Positions 44,079 to 54,845 of a stretch of DNA of 64,000 nucleotides are shown in pieces; the stretch's first letter is position 1; each line of letters opens with the position of its first letter. The position numbers and the translations under genes were made by a program. The stretch spans positions 1 to 64,000 of the forward strand of contig NZ_FTOJ01000006.1 in NCBI RefSeq assembly GCF_900156685.1, written 5' to 3'. Source of the DNA: Chryseobacterium piscicola (GTDB lineage: Bacteria > Bacteroidota > Bacteroidia > Flavobacteriales > Weeksellaceae). A model generated the notes under the pieces. The model did not search any database. It saw nothing but the letters and a program-made list of their open reading frames with translations, and was not told where the DNA came from.

Positions 44079-44114
44079 TTGAAATTAAAAATTGAGATTA
44101 ATTTTGGTTTAAAT

Positions 44115-46013
44115 TTAAATATTTTCAGACAAGATCTCTTTTTTGTCTATATCAGAATCATCTTCTATTACAAGATTTTCTAGAATAAAAAGCTGTCTGT
44201 CTGGTGTATTTTTCCCCATGTAAAATTCTAGTAATTGTTCTATCGTTTGATCTTTTCCCAAAACTACAGGCTCTAATCGTATATCTTTTCCGATAAAATT
44301 TTTAAACTCATCTGGAGAGATTTCTCCAAGACCTTTAAATCTTGTGATTTCCGGATTTTTGCCTAATTCGTTGAGGGCTTTTACCCTTTCTTGCTCTGTA
44401 TAGCAATATCTTGTCTCTTTTTTGTTTCTTACTCTGAAAAGTGGTGTTTGTAGAATATACAAATGTCCGTTTTTAATTACATCAGGAAAAAACTGAAGAA
44501 AAAAAGTAATCATCAGCAATCTAATGTGCATACCGTCTACATCGGCATCAGTAGAAATAATTACTTGGTTGTATCTAAGGTCTTCAAGGCTTTCTTCAAT
44601 ATTTAAAGCAGCTTGAAGAAGATTAAATTCTTCGTTTTCATACACCACTTTTTTGGTTAAACCATAGCAGTTAAGAGGTTTTCCTTTTAGTGAAAAAACG
44701 GCCTGTGTTTCTACATCTCGCGATTTTGTAATAGATCCTGAAGCAGAATCTCCCTCGGTAATAAAAATTTGTGTTTCTGCTTTTCTTTCAGCTTTCTGGT
44801 CGTTATAATGCTGTCTGCAGTCACGCAGTTTTTTATTGTGAAGTGAAACTTTCTTTGCTCTTTCTCTTGCCAGTTTCTGGATTCCTGAAAGTTCTTTTCT
44901 TTCTCTTTCTGAAATTAAAATTTTACGTTGTAGAGCCTCCGCAATTTCTGGGTTTTTGTGAAGAAAATTATCTAATTTATTTTTTAGATAATTAATCACG
45001 AAAGTTTTAATAGTTTCCAATTCTTTCCCTTCGGCATCTTGTCCCATTGTAGCAGATCCCAACTTGGTTTTGGTTTGAGATTCAAAAACAGGATTACCAA
45101 CATTGATGTAAATGGCACCAATAATAGCTTTTCTAATATCAGTAGCTTCAAAATTTTTATTGAAGAATTCACGAATAGTTTTCACAAAGGCTTCTTTAAA
45201 AGCATTTAAGTGCGTACCACCTTGCGAAGTATATTGCCCATTAACAAAGGAAAAATAGGTTTCAGACTGTGACTTGTCTGAGTGCGTGATCGCCAATTCC
45301 ATATCTTCATCTTTGATGTGAATGATGGGATAAACGATTTCGCCATCTATTTCCTCTTCCAACAAGTCTTTTAATCCGTTTTGAGACTCGTAAACTTCAC
45401 CATTAAAATAAATTTTTAAGCCTAGATTAAGATAAGTATAATTTCGGAGCATTTTCTCCACATACTCATTTCTGAATTTGAAATTTAAAAAAATACTTTC
45501 ATCAGGAGCAAAAGTAATTTCTGTTCCATTTCTCTCAGAAGTTTCAGCCTCATCATGAAGTATTTCTAATCTTCCTTCGCGAAATTCGGCAATTCTCATT
45601 TTGCCTTCTCTTACGGATTTTACTTTAAAATAAGTAGACAAAAAGTTGACTGCTTTTGTACCAACACCGTTTAGACCAATAGATTTTTTGAAAGCACCGT
45701 CATCATATTTCCCTCCTGTATTCATTATAGACACTACATCAACAATCTTCCCCAAAGGAATTCCACGCCCATAATCTCGCACGGTAACATTGCCTTCCTT
45801 GATTTTTACATCAATTCTTTTACCTGCCTTCATTCTAAATTCGTCGATGGAATTATCCATAACTTCTTTTAGCAAAATATAAATTCCATCATCCACAGAT
45901 GAGCCGTCTCCCAACTTCCCGATATACATCCCAGGTCTTAGCCGTACGTGTTCTCGCGGTTCTAGGGTTCGGATATTATCTTCGGAATAATTGCTCTGTA
46001 AATCTTGTGACAT
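44115..46013 (-). CDS. parE: DNA topoisomerase IV subunit B
   Basis: A 632-residue ATPase subunit of topoisomerase IV. Motifs are [14 protein letters not shown] (N-terminal ATP-binding region), DNSIDEF, the GHKL-type [11 protein letters not shown], and the TOPRIM domain near residues 415-425 ([11 protein letters not shown]) followed by [12 protein letters not shown]. It partners with ParC at 41024-43609. Same-strand genes between and after it make a parE-X-parC-rhomboid operon. Confidence 0.96.
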   Translation of the reverse strand: MSQDLQSNYSEDNIRTLEPREHVRLRPGMYIGKLGDGSSVDDGIYILLKEVMDNSIDEFRMKAGKRIDVKIKEGNVTVRDYGRGIPLGKIVDVVSIMNTGGKYDDGAFKKSIGLNGVGTKAVNFLSTYFKVKSVREGKMRIAEFREGRLEILHDEAETSERNGTEITFAPDESIFLNFKFRNEYVEKMLRNYTYLNLGLKIYFNGEVYESQNGLKDLLEEEIDGEIVYPIIHIKDEDMELAITHSDKSQSETYFSFVNGQYTSQGGTHLNAFKEAFVKTIREFFNKNFEATDIRKAIIGAIYINVGNPVFESQTKTKLGSATMGQDAEGKELETIKTFVINYLKNKLDNFLHKNPEIAEALQRKILISERERKELSGIQKLARERAKKVSLHNKKLRDCRQHYNDQKAERKAETQIFITEGDSASGSITKSRDVETQAVFSLKGKPLNCYGLTKKVVYENEEFNLLQAALNIEESLEDLRYNQVIISTDADVDGMHIRLLMITFFLQFFPDVIKNGHLYILQTPLFRVRNKKETRYCYTEQERVKALNELGKNPEITRFKGLGEISPDEFKNFIGKDIRLEPVVLGKDQTIEQLLEFYMGKNTPDRQLFILENLVIEDDSDIDKKEILSENI

Positions 46014-46203
46014 ATATAAAAATCAGTAAACAGACAAAAATACGAATAAGAATAAAATAATCCGAATTTATCTCAATATTTTTACCAAGAGTTTTTCGAT
46101 AAAAAATGAATGATAACATCCCAACATTTAACATTTACATAGAAAATTTGGTTTTTTTATTGAAAATTGACCTATTTTAGAGATTCCAAATTATAATAAA
46201 CAG

Positions 46204-47352
46204 ATGATACAACTTCCTCTATCTAAACTCTCCAATGTAGGAACTACTATTTTCAGCCAGATGACACAGTTGGCCAATGAAAATGAAGCAATTAATCTTT
46301 CCCAAGGTTTCCCGGATTTCCCTGCTGATCCCGATCTGCTGAATCTTGTAGATCATTACATTAAAAAAGGATTTAATCAGTATGCTCCCATGGGCGGAAT
46401 GATGTCTTTAAAGGAAGAAATTGCGAAGAAAATAGAAAACGCTCATGAAGCAATTTACCATCCCGACACGGAAATCACTGTTACTGCCGGAGGAACTCAG
46501 GCTATTTTCACAGCCATTGCAAGTTTGATAAAAGACGGCGATGAAATCATTATTTTCGAACCCGCCTACGACTGTTATGAGCCCACAGTAGAACTTTTTG
46601 GAGGAATTGTAAAACGTTTTAAAATGACTGCTCCAGATTATTCTATTGACTGGAATGAGGTGAAAAAATTGGTATCAAATAAAACTAAACTCATTATTTT
46701 AAACAATCCAAATAATCCTGCGGGTAAAATTTTAGATGAATCTGATTTTCAAGAATTAATTAGTATTGTAAAGGGTACATCTATTTTTATTTTAAGTGAT
46801 GAAGTGTATGAAAATATAGTATTTGATGGCAAAAAACATTTGAGCATTTGTAAATATCCTGAATTGAAAGAGAGAAGTTTTCTTATTGCCTCATTCGGAA
46901 AACTTTTTCATGTTACTGGTTGGAAAATAGGCTATTGTGCCGCACCCAAAAATCTGACTGATGAATTCAGAAAAGTGCATCAATTCAATGTTTTTTCCGT
47001 CAACACACCAATTCAGCTTGCGTTTGCTGATTATATGAAAAATGAAGATAATTATTTAAATCTTAATGTGTTTTTTCAGAAAAAAAGAGATTTAATACGA
47101 AATGGGCTTTCTGGAACCTCATTTGAACTTCTTGATTGTGAAGGAACCTATTTTCAAGCGGTGAAATATGATAAAATTTCAAATAAAAAAGACATCGATT
47201 TTGCTCATGAACTCACCATTAATCATAAAGTTGCTACTGTACCCTTCTCTTCGTTTTATAAGGAAAAACTAAACGAAAACGTCATCAGGCTTTGTTTTGC
47301 AAAAAAAGATGAAACTCTAGAAATGGCTTTGGAGAATTTGAGAAAAATATAA
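46204..47352 (+). CDS. Class I/II aminotransferase, YbdL-like (methionine/KMBA aminotransferase)
   Basis: A 382-residue PLP enzyme of fold type I. ETVTAGGTQAIF-type region (91-102), NNPNNPAGKIL, and the PLP lysine K233 in SFGKLFHVTGWKIGYC are visible; the N-terminal NLSQGFPDFP is typical of the YbdL / kynurenine aminotransferase group that transaminates methionine and aromatic amino acids. No metabolic neighbours are near. Divergent from parE with a 190-base gap. Confidence 0.9.
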   Translation: MIQLPLSKLSNVGTTIFSQMTQLANENEAINLSQGFPDFPADPDLLNLVDHYIKKGFNQYAPMGGMMSLKEEIAKKIENAHEAIYHPDTEITVTAGGTQAIFTAIASLIKDGDEIIIFEPAYDCYEPTVELFGGIVKRFKMTAPDYSIDWNEVKKLVSNKTKLIILNNPNNPAGKILDESDFQELISIVKGTSIFILSDEVYENIVFDGKKHLSICKYPELKERSFLIASFGKLFHVTGWKIGYCAAPKNLTDEFRKVHQFNVFSVNTPIQLAFADYMKNEDNYLNLNVFFQKKRDLIRNGLSGTSFELLDCEGTYFQAVKYDKISNKKDIDFAHELTINHKVATVPFSSFYKEKLNENVIRLCFAKKDETLEMALENLRKI

Positions 47353-47462
47353 TTGGGCAGTATTCATTATAGATTAATTTCGAGCATACAATCAGATTTT
47401 TAAACAAAAACATCTATTTTTTGCTATTCTCCTATTCATATTAGTTTTAAATCAAGATAACA

Positions 47463-47496
47463 AAAACGCTTCCAAAAATAAATTCGGAAGCGTTTT
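47463..47496. terminator. Terminator shared by the aminotransferase and ychF genes
   Basis: AAAACGCTTCC pairs with GGAAGCGTTTT around a 12-nt loop between converging genes. Confidence 0.85.
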
Positions 47497-47524
47497 CTAT
47501 ATAACTAACTTTAACTTGGTCTTC

Positions 47525-48616
47525 TTAAACGTTGAATCTAAAATGCATAATATCGCCATCTTTTACGATATACTCTTTTCCTTCAACTGATAATTTTCCG
47601 GCTTCTTTTATCTTAACTTCGGAACCGTAAGATAAATAATCATCATACTTAATAACTTCTGCGCGGATGAAACCTTTTTCGAAGTCTGTGTGGATCACTC
47701 CTGCAGCTTGAGGTGCAGTCCAACCTTGCCCGATTGTCCATGCTCTCACTTCTTTTACACCTGCCGTAAAGTAGGTTTGAAGCTTCAACAAATCGTAAGC
47801 CTTTCTAATCAAGCGATTTACGCCAGGCTCAGACAAACCCAATTCGTCAAGGAAAATCTCTCTTTCTTCAAAAGTTTCCAACTCATTGATGTCTGCTTCA
47901 ATTTGTGCTGCCAAAACTACAACCTCAGAGTTTTCAGCTTTAGCCATTTCTTCGATTTTGGCAATCCAATCGTTTCCGTTTTTGATAGAATTTTCGTCTA
48001 CATTACAAACGTAAAGAACTGGTTTATTTGTCAATAATTGAACTTCTCCAATAATATTGTTCATAACATCATCCGTAGCAAATTCTCTTGCATTTCTGCC
48101 GTCTTCAAGATGTTTCTGAAGCTTTTGAAGAGTTTCATAAGCTAAAACATCTTCCTTTTTACCAGATTTGATGAATTTTTTTGCCTTTTCTACTGCTTTT
48201 CCAATAGTTTCAAGGTCTTTCAATTGTAGTTCGATATCGATAATTTCTTTATCACGCATAGGATCTACAGAACCCTCAACGTGGATAATATTTCCATTAT
48301 CGAAACATCTTAAAACATGTATGATAGCTTCGCATTCTCTGATGTTTGCCAAAAATTGGTTTCCAAGACCTTCTCCTTTGCTCGCTCCTTTTACAAGGCC
48401 CGCAATATCAACAATTTCTACTACCGCAGGAATTACTTTCTCTGGTTGAATAATTTTTTCAAGCTCAAAAAGTCTTTGATCTGGTACCGAAACAGTCCCT
48501 AAATTGGGCTCAATGGTACAGAAGGGATAGTTCGCTGATTGTGCTTTTGCATTGCTCAAACAGTTAAAAAGTGTTGATTTACCTACGTTTGGCAAGCCTA
48601 CGATTCCACATTTCAT
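47525..48616 (-). CDS. ychF: YchF (OLA1-type) GTPase/ATPase
   Basis: A 363-residue P-loop protein of the Obg-related YchF family, which prefers ATP. G1 is GLPNVGKST (residues 6-14), then SANYPFCTIEPN, and DIAGLVKGASKGEGLGNQFL carries G3. It has the ribosome-binding TGS-like C-terminus (QGWTAPQAAGVIHTDFEKGF, then IRAEVI). A TATCTTTG element on the minus strand (48728-48735) gives a leader of about 110 bases. Confidence 0.97.
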   Translation of the reverse strand: MKCGIVGLPNVGKSTLFNCLSNAKAQSANYPFCTIEPNLGTVSVPDQRLFELEKIIQPEKVIPAVVEIVDIAGLVKGASKGEGLGNQFLANIRECEAIIHVLRCFDNGNIIHVEGSVDPMRDKEIIDIELQLKDLETIGKAVEKAKKFIKSGKKEDVLAYETLQKLQKHLEDGRNAREFATDDVMNNIIGEVQLLTNKPVLYVCNVDENSIKNGNDWIAKIEEMAKAENSEVVVLAAQIEADINELETFEEREIFLDELGLSEPGVNRLIRKAYDLLKLQTYFTAGVKEVRAWTIGQGWTAPQAAGVIHTDFEKGFIRAEVIKYDDYLSYGSEVKIKEAGKLSVEGKEYIVKDGDIMHFRFNV

Positions 48617-48764
48617 AACGAAATTTTTATTTTTGTTTAAATTGTTATGTAACCTTTCGGTTTCATATTATTTCTTAGCTTTTGGCAATTGGCTTATTGC
48701 TTTTTGCATGCTAAAATTAAAGGTGTGCAAAGATAATGAAATAAAAGAGAGAATCATAACAAAA

Positions 48765-48792
48765 AAAATCTGTCTTTTAATTGACAGATTTT
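48765..48792 (-). terminator. Terminator after the ferritin gene
   Basis: AAAATCTGTC pairs with GACAGATTTT around an 8-nt loop, just beyond the ferritin stop codon on the minus strand. Confidence 0.85.
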
Positions 48793-48819
48793 AAGAAATA
48801 ATAAAAACTTGATATGTTT

Positions 48820-49371
48820 CTATGGCTTAGCACCGGTAGCATCTTGAGCTAATTCTGCATCATCAGGAAGGGTTTCTAATGTTTTATCAAGACTGAATAG
48901 AGATTCGTCTGTAGCCCTATCTCCACCTGCAATTTTTAATTTATCTATGAGATTCATTGCAAATGTTTCTTCTTCAATTTGTTCTTTTACAAACCATTGA
49001 AGGAAATTCCACGAAGCCCAATCTTTTTCTTCAAAAGCGATATTTACTAAGTTGTAAATGGCTGTTGTATTTTCAACTTCATGCTGAAAAACAAGGTCAA
49101 AGCAATTCGTAAGGCTTGTAGGCTCATTTCCTGGCGATTCCAATGCTGTGATTTTTGGCTTCCCTCCTCTGCTAAGCACATATTGCATAAATTTTACCGC
49201 ATGATCTCTCTCTTCTTGTGCATGGCGGAAAAGAAAGTTTGAAATCCCGCCATAGCCTTTGTCTGCCGCCCAAATTCCGTAAGAGAAATAAACTCTTGAT
49301 TGCAAATCTTCTGTATTCATCTGGTCGCTTAGCGCTTGCTCTATTCTTGGCGAAAGTCTATTAGTATTCAT
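48820..49371 (-). CDS. ftnA: Ferritin (FtnA-type)
   Basis: A 183-residue ferritin with the four-helix bundle and ferroxidase ligands in the expected order (E21 and HAQEERDHA with Glu and His residues, then EVENTTAIYN and QWFVKEQIEEE). It stores iron as a 24-mer. The last 14 residues form a short, acidic extension after the fifth helix (DDAELAQDATGAKP). Own terminator; upstream is a 350-base AT-rich gap. Confidence 0.95.
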   Translation of the reverse strand: MNTNRLSPRIEQALSDQMNTEDLQSRVYFSYGIWAADKGYGGISNFLFRHAQEERDHAVKFMQYVLSRGGKPKITALESPGNEPTSLTNCFDLVFQHEVENTTAIYNLVNIAFEEKDWASWNFLQWFVKEQIEEETFAMNLIDKLKIAGGDRATDESLFSLDKTLETLPDDAELAQDATGAKP

Positions 49372-49723
49372 AATTGTAAATATTTTAGTGATATCTTGAG
49401 AGATGCAAAAATGATTCCGTGATTTTTTTTTTAGTGGCAGACATTTAATTTATAGCTATTCTAAAAAACAGTAGTACTTATTAAACTAGAAGGTTAAACC
49501 TTGAAATTGCACAAAGATTTCTTTAATAAATTCTGAGGAAGACTCAAAAATTCACCAATGCTTATAGATGTTGATATGATTTGAATAGTAAACATATAGC
49601 ATCATAAATGGAACAAGTCAAAATCAATTTAAACAAAATTAAATAGTTTCTTGTTTACATTTAAATGCTGTTAATCCCAAAGAATAGATTTTATTGATAT
49701 ATATTTGAATAAAATCCCAAGGA
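49372..49723. other. 352-bp intergenic region with promoter of the symporter gene
   Basis: AT-rich divergent region. TATATTTG at 49700-49707 is a -7 element 16 bases before the symporter ATG. I see no other gene or palindromic element in it. Confidence 0.5.
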
Positions 49724-50935
49724 ATGCAACAAGGAATACAAGAATTACTAAAAAATTATTCCGGAATTTTACTTTTACTTTTCGGAATTACTGTCGGCAG
49801 CATCATCGGAATTGTTGCTCCTAATATTGTTGATTATCTCAAGCCATTAGGCGACATTTTTCTTAATTTACTTTTTGTAAGTGTTGTTCCGCTGGTCTTT
49901 TTTGCAGTTGCCAATTCTGTTTCATCATTAGAACAGCAATCTAAGTTTGGAAAGATCATGCTAATCATGTGTTTTACTTTTCTTTTTTTCATTATTACGG
50001 CAGCACTTTTTACTATACTTGTTGTTTATTTTTTTCCTGTATCAGGAGTTTCGGCAAGCAAAGAGGTTGTGGAAGATGCAGTAAATAATGATAGTTGGGG
50101 CAATAGGATTGTGAGTTTTTTCACGGTTGGAGAATTCACTCAGCTTTTCTCAAGACAAAATATGCTAGCACTACTCATTTTCTCTTTTATGACAGGTTTT
50201 TCTGCGAGAAAAGCAGGTGAACAAGGTAAAGCTTTCCGAGTATTTATTGCTTCTGGTTATGAAGTCATGAAAGAATTACTTTTGATGATTATGAAAGTTG
50301 CACCAATCGGTTTGGGAGCTTATTTTGCTTATCAAGTTGCCACACTAGGACCTCAGCTTTTTGGGTTTTATGCAAAACCTTTAGGACTCTATTACATAGC
50401 CGGAGTTGTTTATTTCTTATTATTCTTCTCGTTATATGCATTCATTGCAAAAGGTAAAAATGGAGTAAAAAGTTTTTGGAAAAACGCTATTTACCCAACT
50501 TTAACAGCATTGAGTACGTGTAGCAGTTTTGCCACGATGCCCGCTAATCTGCAGGCAGCAGCGAAAATTGGAGTTCCTAGCCAAGTTGCCAATTTGGTTA
50601 TCCCAATCGGAACGACTTTACATAAAAACGGCTCGTCTATGTCATCGATAATTAAAATTTATGTTGCTTTTTTAATAATCGGAAGAGATTTTTTTGATCC
50701 AATGAATCTTCTTTTAGCATTAGGAATAACAGTTTTTGTGAGCATCGTCGCTGGTGGAATTCCCAACGGCGGATACATAGGAGAAATGCTGATGATTTCT
50801 GTTTACCAATTACCGCAAGAAGCCATACCTGCAGTAATGATTATCGGAACTTTGGTAGATCCTCTGGCAACTGTTCTTAATTCGGTTGGGCAATTGGTAG
50901 CCTCAATGTTTGTGAGTAGATTTGTGAAAGTCTAA
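49724..50935 (+). CDS. Dicarboxylate/amino acid:cation symporter (DAACS family)
   Basis: A 403-residue secondary transporter of the GltP/DctA fold with eight membrane segments and two re-entrant hairpins. The Ser-rich first hairpin appears as STCSSFATMPAN, and IPIGTTLHKNGSSMSSIIK matches the TM7 region with the NMDGT-like motif replaced by HKNGSS. It would take up glutamate, aspartate or C4-dicarboxylates with Na+ or H+. Length is the family norm. Not in an operon. Confidence 0.9.
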   Translation: MQQGIQELLKNYSGILLLLFGITVGSIIGIVAPNIVDYLKPLGDIFLNLLFVSVVPLVFFAVANSVSSLEQQSKFGKIMLIMCFTFLFFIITAALFTILVVYFFPVSGVSASKEVVEDAVNNDSWGNRIVSFFTVGEFTQLFSRQNMLALLIFSFMTGFSARKAGEQGKAFRVFIASGYEVMKELLLMIMKVAPIGLGAYFAYQVATLGPQLFGFYAKPLGLYYIAGVVYFLLFFSLYAFIAKGKNGVKSFWKNAIYPTLTALSTCSSFATMPANLQAAAKIGVPSQVANLVIPIGTTLHKNGSSMSSIIKIYVAFLIIGRDFFDPMNLLLALGITVFVSIVAGGIPNGGYIGEMLMISVYQLPQEAIPAVMIIGTLVDPLATVLNSVGQLVASMFVSRFVKV

Positions 50936-51180
50936 ATAAAGAGCAATAAAAAAAATCAGAAAAATTTATCTAATAATGTGAAAAATGATACATTTTTTTT
51001 TAAAATACGTAGAAATTCACGAGGCTCTCAATCTTTCAATTGACATGAATAAACTAGAATTTGATACGAATCTTTAAAATCGTTTACAAAATACATTAAA
51101 ATAGAATAAATGTGTTTTTGAATAAGTATTAAATTCTCTTGGTCATAAAAAAAATAATAGATTTAAAGATTATAATAAAA

Positions 51181-51570
51181 TTATTCACTCCGTTTTACCT
51201 CATCCAAATTCTGTAACTCTTCTGCTGTGAAAAGTTTATAATTTACTTTAAAAGTCTTTCCCAAGGGCGTTTCTAAAGAAAATCCGCCGGGACCCCAACC
51301 TTCCAAAACGTCCAATGTAAAGTGCGAATACTTCCAATATTCAAAGAGGTCGCGGTCTATCCAGAATTCGAAACCATTGATGGTGCCAATCATCGCATCA
51401 TTCATCCTCGGAAAGTAACCGCCTTTCTCGAAACATTGTGGCTGCGTGCCTTCGCAACATCCGCCAGCTTGGTAGAACATCAGTTCGCCGTGTTTTTTCT
51501 CTAGTTCCCAGATCACTTCCATCGCCGCATCTGTAACGGATAGTCTTGAGATTTTATCTTTAGTTTTCAT
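51181..51570 (-). CDS. DUF779 protein, partner of aldehyde dehydrogenase
   Basis: A 129-residue DUF779 protein. MFYQAGGCCEGTQPQCFEKG is the Cys-rich family signature and FWIDRDLFEYWKYSHFTLDV is the conserved middle. DUF779 genes are nearly always beside ExaC-like aldehyde dehydrogenases, as here (52002-53528 on the same strand), and are believed to help them, perhaps in assembly or cofactor handling. It lies downstream of the dehydrogenase with a 430-base gap that holds repeats and a terminator. Confidence 0.9.
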   Translation of the reverse strand: MKTKDKISRLSVTDAAMEVIWELEKKHGELMFYQAGGCCEGTQPQCFEKGGYFPRMNDAMIGTINGFEFWIDRDLFEYWKYSHFTLDVLEGWGPGGFSLETPLGKTFKVNYKLFTAEELQNLDEVKRSE

Positions 51571-52001
51571 CTTTTTATTTTGAAATTAATGAATAATAAT
51601 GTTATTGACAGGTCGCTCCTACGGAGCTTAACTTGGTTGTTACTATTTTTTCTATTAACAGTTTGCTCCTCCAGAGCTTTGTTAATCCATTCCGATTCAA
51701 CTTAATATTTGGATTATAGAATTTACAAAAAAGTTACTTGCTCATTATTATTTTAAAGTTAAACAAAAAACCCGACAAAAAATTCTGCCGGGCTTAATAT
51801 TAAATTTTAGGTTCCTACAACTTAACAATTTTAGTCCTTTGGATTTGAAATTCGCAACCCGACCTGAGTGGAAATCCTTTTTTTGCTTCTACAAATGTTA
51901 TTTGATAAAAATGTCTGCAAAAAAAAGATTGACTGCGTCGAAACACTACGTTAGGTTTGGGAACGGAGGGCGGATAAGTTGCCATAATTATTACAAGCAG
52001 A
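51571..52001. other. 431-bp gap between DUF779 and aldehyde dehydrogenase genes
   Basis: Holds the palindromic pair at 51615-51677, a weak hairpin with CCCGaCA / TGcCGGG at 51771-51792, and an unassigned 200-base stretch containing GACCTGAGTGGAAATCC at about 51862-51878. I cannot assign a gene to it. Confidence 0.4.
51615..51677. repeat. Pair of short palindromic REP-like units
   Basis: GCTCCTACGGAGC at 51615-51627 (perfect GCTCC/GGAGC stem) and the variant GCTCCTCCAGAGC at 51665-51677, exactly 50 bp apart. Each is inside a longer matching unit, ATTRACAGxTxGCTCC...GAGCTT, so this is a tandem duplication of an intergenic repeat. Confidence 0.5.
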
Positions 52002-53528
52002 TTAAAAGAACCCTAATTTATTTTTGCTGTAAGAGATCAACATATTTTTGGTTTGGCGATAATGATCTAGCATCATTTTGTGATTCTCTCTACCAATCCC
52101 CGACTGTTTGTAGCCCCCGAAAGGCGCGCCAGCAGGATAAGCGTGGTATTGATTCACCCAAACCCTACCCGCTTCTACGTGTCTTGGGATGTTGTATAAT
52201 TGATGTGCATCGCGCGTCCAAACGCCTGCTCCAAGACCATAGATTGTATCATTGGCAATTTCCAAAGCTTCCGCCTCATCTTTGAAAGTTGTGAAAGCTA
52301 CCACTGGACCGAAAATTTCTTCTTGGAAAATTCTCATTCTGTTGTTCCCTTTGAATATGGTTGGTTTGATGTAGTAGCCTTCTTCCAACCCTTCAACAGT
52401 ATTCACATCACCACCAGTAAGCACTTCTGCGCCTTCTTCTTTACCAAGTTTCAAATAACCCAAAATTTTATCTTTCTGAATTTTGGAAGCCTGAGCACCC
52501 ATCATCACAGTTTTGTCTAGTGGATTACCTATCTTGATAGCCTCAGTTCTTTCTATCACTTTTGCAATGAATGCGTCTGCAATATCTTCCTGAACCAACA
52601 ATCTCGATGGGCAAGTACAAATTTCGCCTTGGTTGAGGGCAAACATTACGGCACCTTCTATGGCCTTGTCCAGAAACTCATCATCTGCATCCATTACAGA
52701 GCTGAAGAAAATGTTAGGCGATTTTCCGCCCAATTCTAAAGTCACGGGAATGACATTTTCTGTTGCATACTGCATTACCAAACGACCTGTAGCAGTAGAA
52801 CCCGTGAAGGCCGCTTTGTTTACTTTAGGATTTGTCACCAGAGCTCTACCCAATTCTGCTCCGAAACCGTTGACGATATTCACAACTCCTGGCGGAAGCA
52901 AATCACCAATCAATTCCATTAAAACCAAAATAGAGATTGGCGTACTTTCTGCCGGCTTCAAGACCACGCAGTTTCCTGCCGCCAATGCTGGTGCCAATTT
53001 CCAAACAGCCATTAAGATAGGAAAGTTCCAAGGGATAATTTGCGCTATAACACCTAATGGCTCATGAACGATTAATGAAACGGTGTCTTTGTCTAGCTCG
53101 TTGTGCGAACCTTCTTCTGCTCTAATCACTGAAGCGAAATATCTGAAATGGTCTATTGCCAAAGGAATATCGGCTGCCAAAGTTTCTCTCACGGCTTTCC
53201 CATTATCAATAGTTTCAACGGTAGCGATATATTCTAGATTCTCTTCTATTCTGTCAGCAATTTTGTTTAGAATGATGCTTCTTTCTGTTGCTGAAGTATA
53301 TTTCCACGTTTTGAAAGCTTCTGTTGCTGCGTTAACTGCCAATTCTAAGTCTTCTTTATTAGAATGTACTGCCTGGGTAAAAACGTGCCCATTGATTGGA
53401 GAAATCACATCAAAATATTGTCCGCCCACAGATGGCAAAAATTTTCCCCCGATGTAATTATCATATTGAGATTTAAACTCTGGCCACTGTAAAATTGTGC
53501 TTGATTGATTTTGTGTTGTTGTACTCAT
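52002..53528 (-). CDS. NAD-dependent aldehyde dehydrogenase (ExaC/AldB-like)
   Basis: A 508-residue ALDH. The general base is E265 in LELGGKSPN, and the catalytic Cys is C304 in [11 protein letters not shown], with a second Cys at 306, which is typical of the ExaC acetaldehyde group. FTGSTATGR and [20 protein letters not shown] bind the cofactor. It is divergent from an AraC regulator and followed on the same strand by DUF779, an arrangement that fits oxidation of an alcohol-derived aldehyde under AraC control. Confidence 0.95.
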   Translation of the reverse strand: MSTTTQNQSSTILQWPEFKSQYDNYIGGKFLPSVGGQYFDVISPINGHVFTQAVHSNKEDLELAVNAATEAFKTWKYTSATERSIILNKIADRIEENLEYIATVETIDNGKAVRETLAADIPLAIDHFRYFASVIRAEEGSHNELDKDTVSLIVHEPLGVIAQIIPWNFPILMAVWKLAPALAAGNCVVLKPAESTPISILVLMELIGDLLPPGVVNIVNGFGAELGRALVTNPKVNKAAFTGSTATGRLVMQYATENVIPVTLELGGKSPNIFFSSVMDADDEFLDKAIEGAVMFALNQGEICTCPSRLLVQEDIADAFIAKVIERTEAIKIGNPLDKTVMMGAQASKIQKDKILGYLKLGKEEGAEVLTGGDVNTVEGLEEGYYIKPTIFKGNNRMRIFQEEIFGPVVAFTTFKDEAEALEIANDTIYGLGAGVWTRDAHQLYNIPRHVEAGRVWVNQYHAYPAGAPFGGYKQSGIGRENHKMMLDHYRQTKNMLISYSKNKLGFF

Positions 53529-53660
53529 TTTTATTTAAGTTTTATATAATTTCTGTTTTATAAAGCCAAATTACATTGATGTATTGTATTTGAATAGCAA
53601 AATCGTGCAGAAAAACAGGAAAATAGTGCACATCATTAAATTTTATAGTTTCGTTAACAT

Positions 53661-53689
53661 TTGTTATTATCATTAAATTTTTATATTTG
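53661..53689 (+). promoter_or_regulatory. Consensus Bacteroidota promoter of the AraC-type gene
   Basis: TTG at 53661-53663, 18 bases, then TATATTTG at 53682-53689, a close fit to the TTG-N17-23-TAnnTTTG pattern. The start codon is at 53721. Confidence 0.65.
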
Positions 53690-53720
53690 ATAAAGAGCAA
53701 ACACCGAAACACCCCTCAAA

Positions 53721-54641
53721 ATGAACAATCATAAATACCTATTGCAAAAGCCTGAATTGAAGGGAGAAAATCAGTTAATCAGTCTGGTAGAAAATCAAAC
53801 AAAATTCAATTTAAAGAATTGCGAATTTAGCATTTATGAAACCCACAAATCTGCTTTTAATGTAAAACTGCATTTTGATACGATTGCATTTACCGCAATG
53901 CTTCGGGGTAAAAAACACTTGAAACTAGAAAGTAAATCTCATTATTTTGATTATTTGCCTGGGGAAAGTGTATTGGTATCGCCAGGAGAAACAATGATAA
54001 TTGATTTTCCTGAAGCTGATGATATACCTTCACAATGTATTTCTTTAAGTTTAAATCCAGAATTCATTGAAAATTCTTTGAATCATCTCAATTATCATCT
54101 ACCAAAAATTGATGAAACCTCTACTTGGAATTTAGATTTGAATGAATATTTTCTTTTTAACAATCAATCTCTAGCTTCTGCCACCAATAATATTATGAGA
54201 ATTGCGATGGATGATAATTCTGAGAAAGATATAATGGCAGATTTTGCTTTAAAAGAGCTTTTAATAAGACTTATGCAAACACAAGCACGAGGGATGATGG
54301 AGAAAAATATTGCTAAAAATAAATCTCGAATTGGTTTTGCAGTTGATTATATTAGAAAAAATCTACATCAGAAACTATCAATTGATACTATCGCAAAATT
54401 TAGCTATGTAAGCAAATCAAACTTTTTTAAAATGTTTAAAGACGAACTAGGAACTTCCCCGAACGATTTTATTCTTCATGAAAGAATTACCAAAGCAAAA
54501 GAACTATTGTCTTCTAACAACAGCATAAAGGAAACAGCCTTTCAGACAGGGTTTTCAGACGCTAATTACTTCAACAGAGTCTTTAAACAGCTGGTGGGAG
54601 ATACACCAAAGAATTACCAAAAAAAAATCACTTTTCTATAA
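53721..54641 (+). CDS. AraC-family transcriptional regulator
   Basis: A 306-residue regulator. The N-terminal 190 residues form a beta-barrel sensing domain (FAxMLRGKKHLKLESK, then YLPGESVLVSPGETMIID), and the C-terminal 100 residues hold two helix-turn-helix motifs (LSIDTIAKFSYVSKSNFFKM and IKETAFQTGFSDANYFNRVF). It is divergent from the aldehyde dehydrogenase gene with a shared control region of about 190 bases, so it likely controls that gene in response to an alcohol or aldehyde signal. Confidence 0.92.
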   Translation: MNNHKYLLQKPELKGENQLISLVENQTKFNLKNCEFSIYETHKSAFNVKLHFDTIAFTAMLRGKKHLKLESKSHYFDYLPGESVLVSPGETMIIDFPEADDIPSQCISLSLNPEFIENSLNHLNYHLPKIDETSTWNLDLNEYFLFNNQSLASATNNIMRIAMDDNSEKDIMADFALKELLIRLMQTQARGMMEKNIAKNKSRIGFAVDYIRKNLHQKLSIDTIAKFSYVSKSNFFKMFKDELGTSPNDFILHERITKAKELLSSNNSIKETAFQTGFSDANYFNRVFKQLVGDTPKNYQKKITFL

Positions 54642-54797
54642 GTCTTCTTTTCTCAATAATTATCAAAATAAAAACATATTAAATTCCAATTAATTGTTTA
54701 GTATTTAAGAATAATCATAGTAGGTCTTCAATTTTCCAAATGATAATTTTTGTTTTAATAAATAATCATTCAAAAAGCAGGTATTTTTTTGCACAAA

Positions 54798-54828
54798 AAA
54801 AAGATGAAGCAATCTACTTCATCTTTTT
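54798..54828 (-). terminator. Terminator after hemL
   Basis: AAAAAGATGAAG pairs with CTTCATCTTTTT around a 7-nt loop, 18 bases beyond the hemL stop on the minus strand. Confidence 0.9.
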
Positions 54829-54845
54829 ATATCTAAATTTAGGTA

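Noticed and set aside
51839..52285. Plus-strand open frame of 148 codons
   Set aside because: Most of it is antisense to the aldehyde dehydrogenase gene, with no recognisable protein features.
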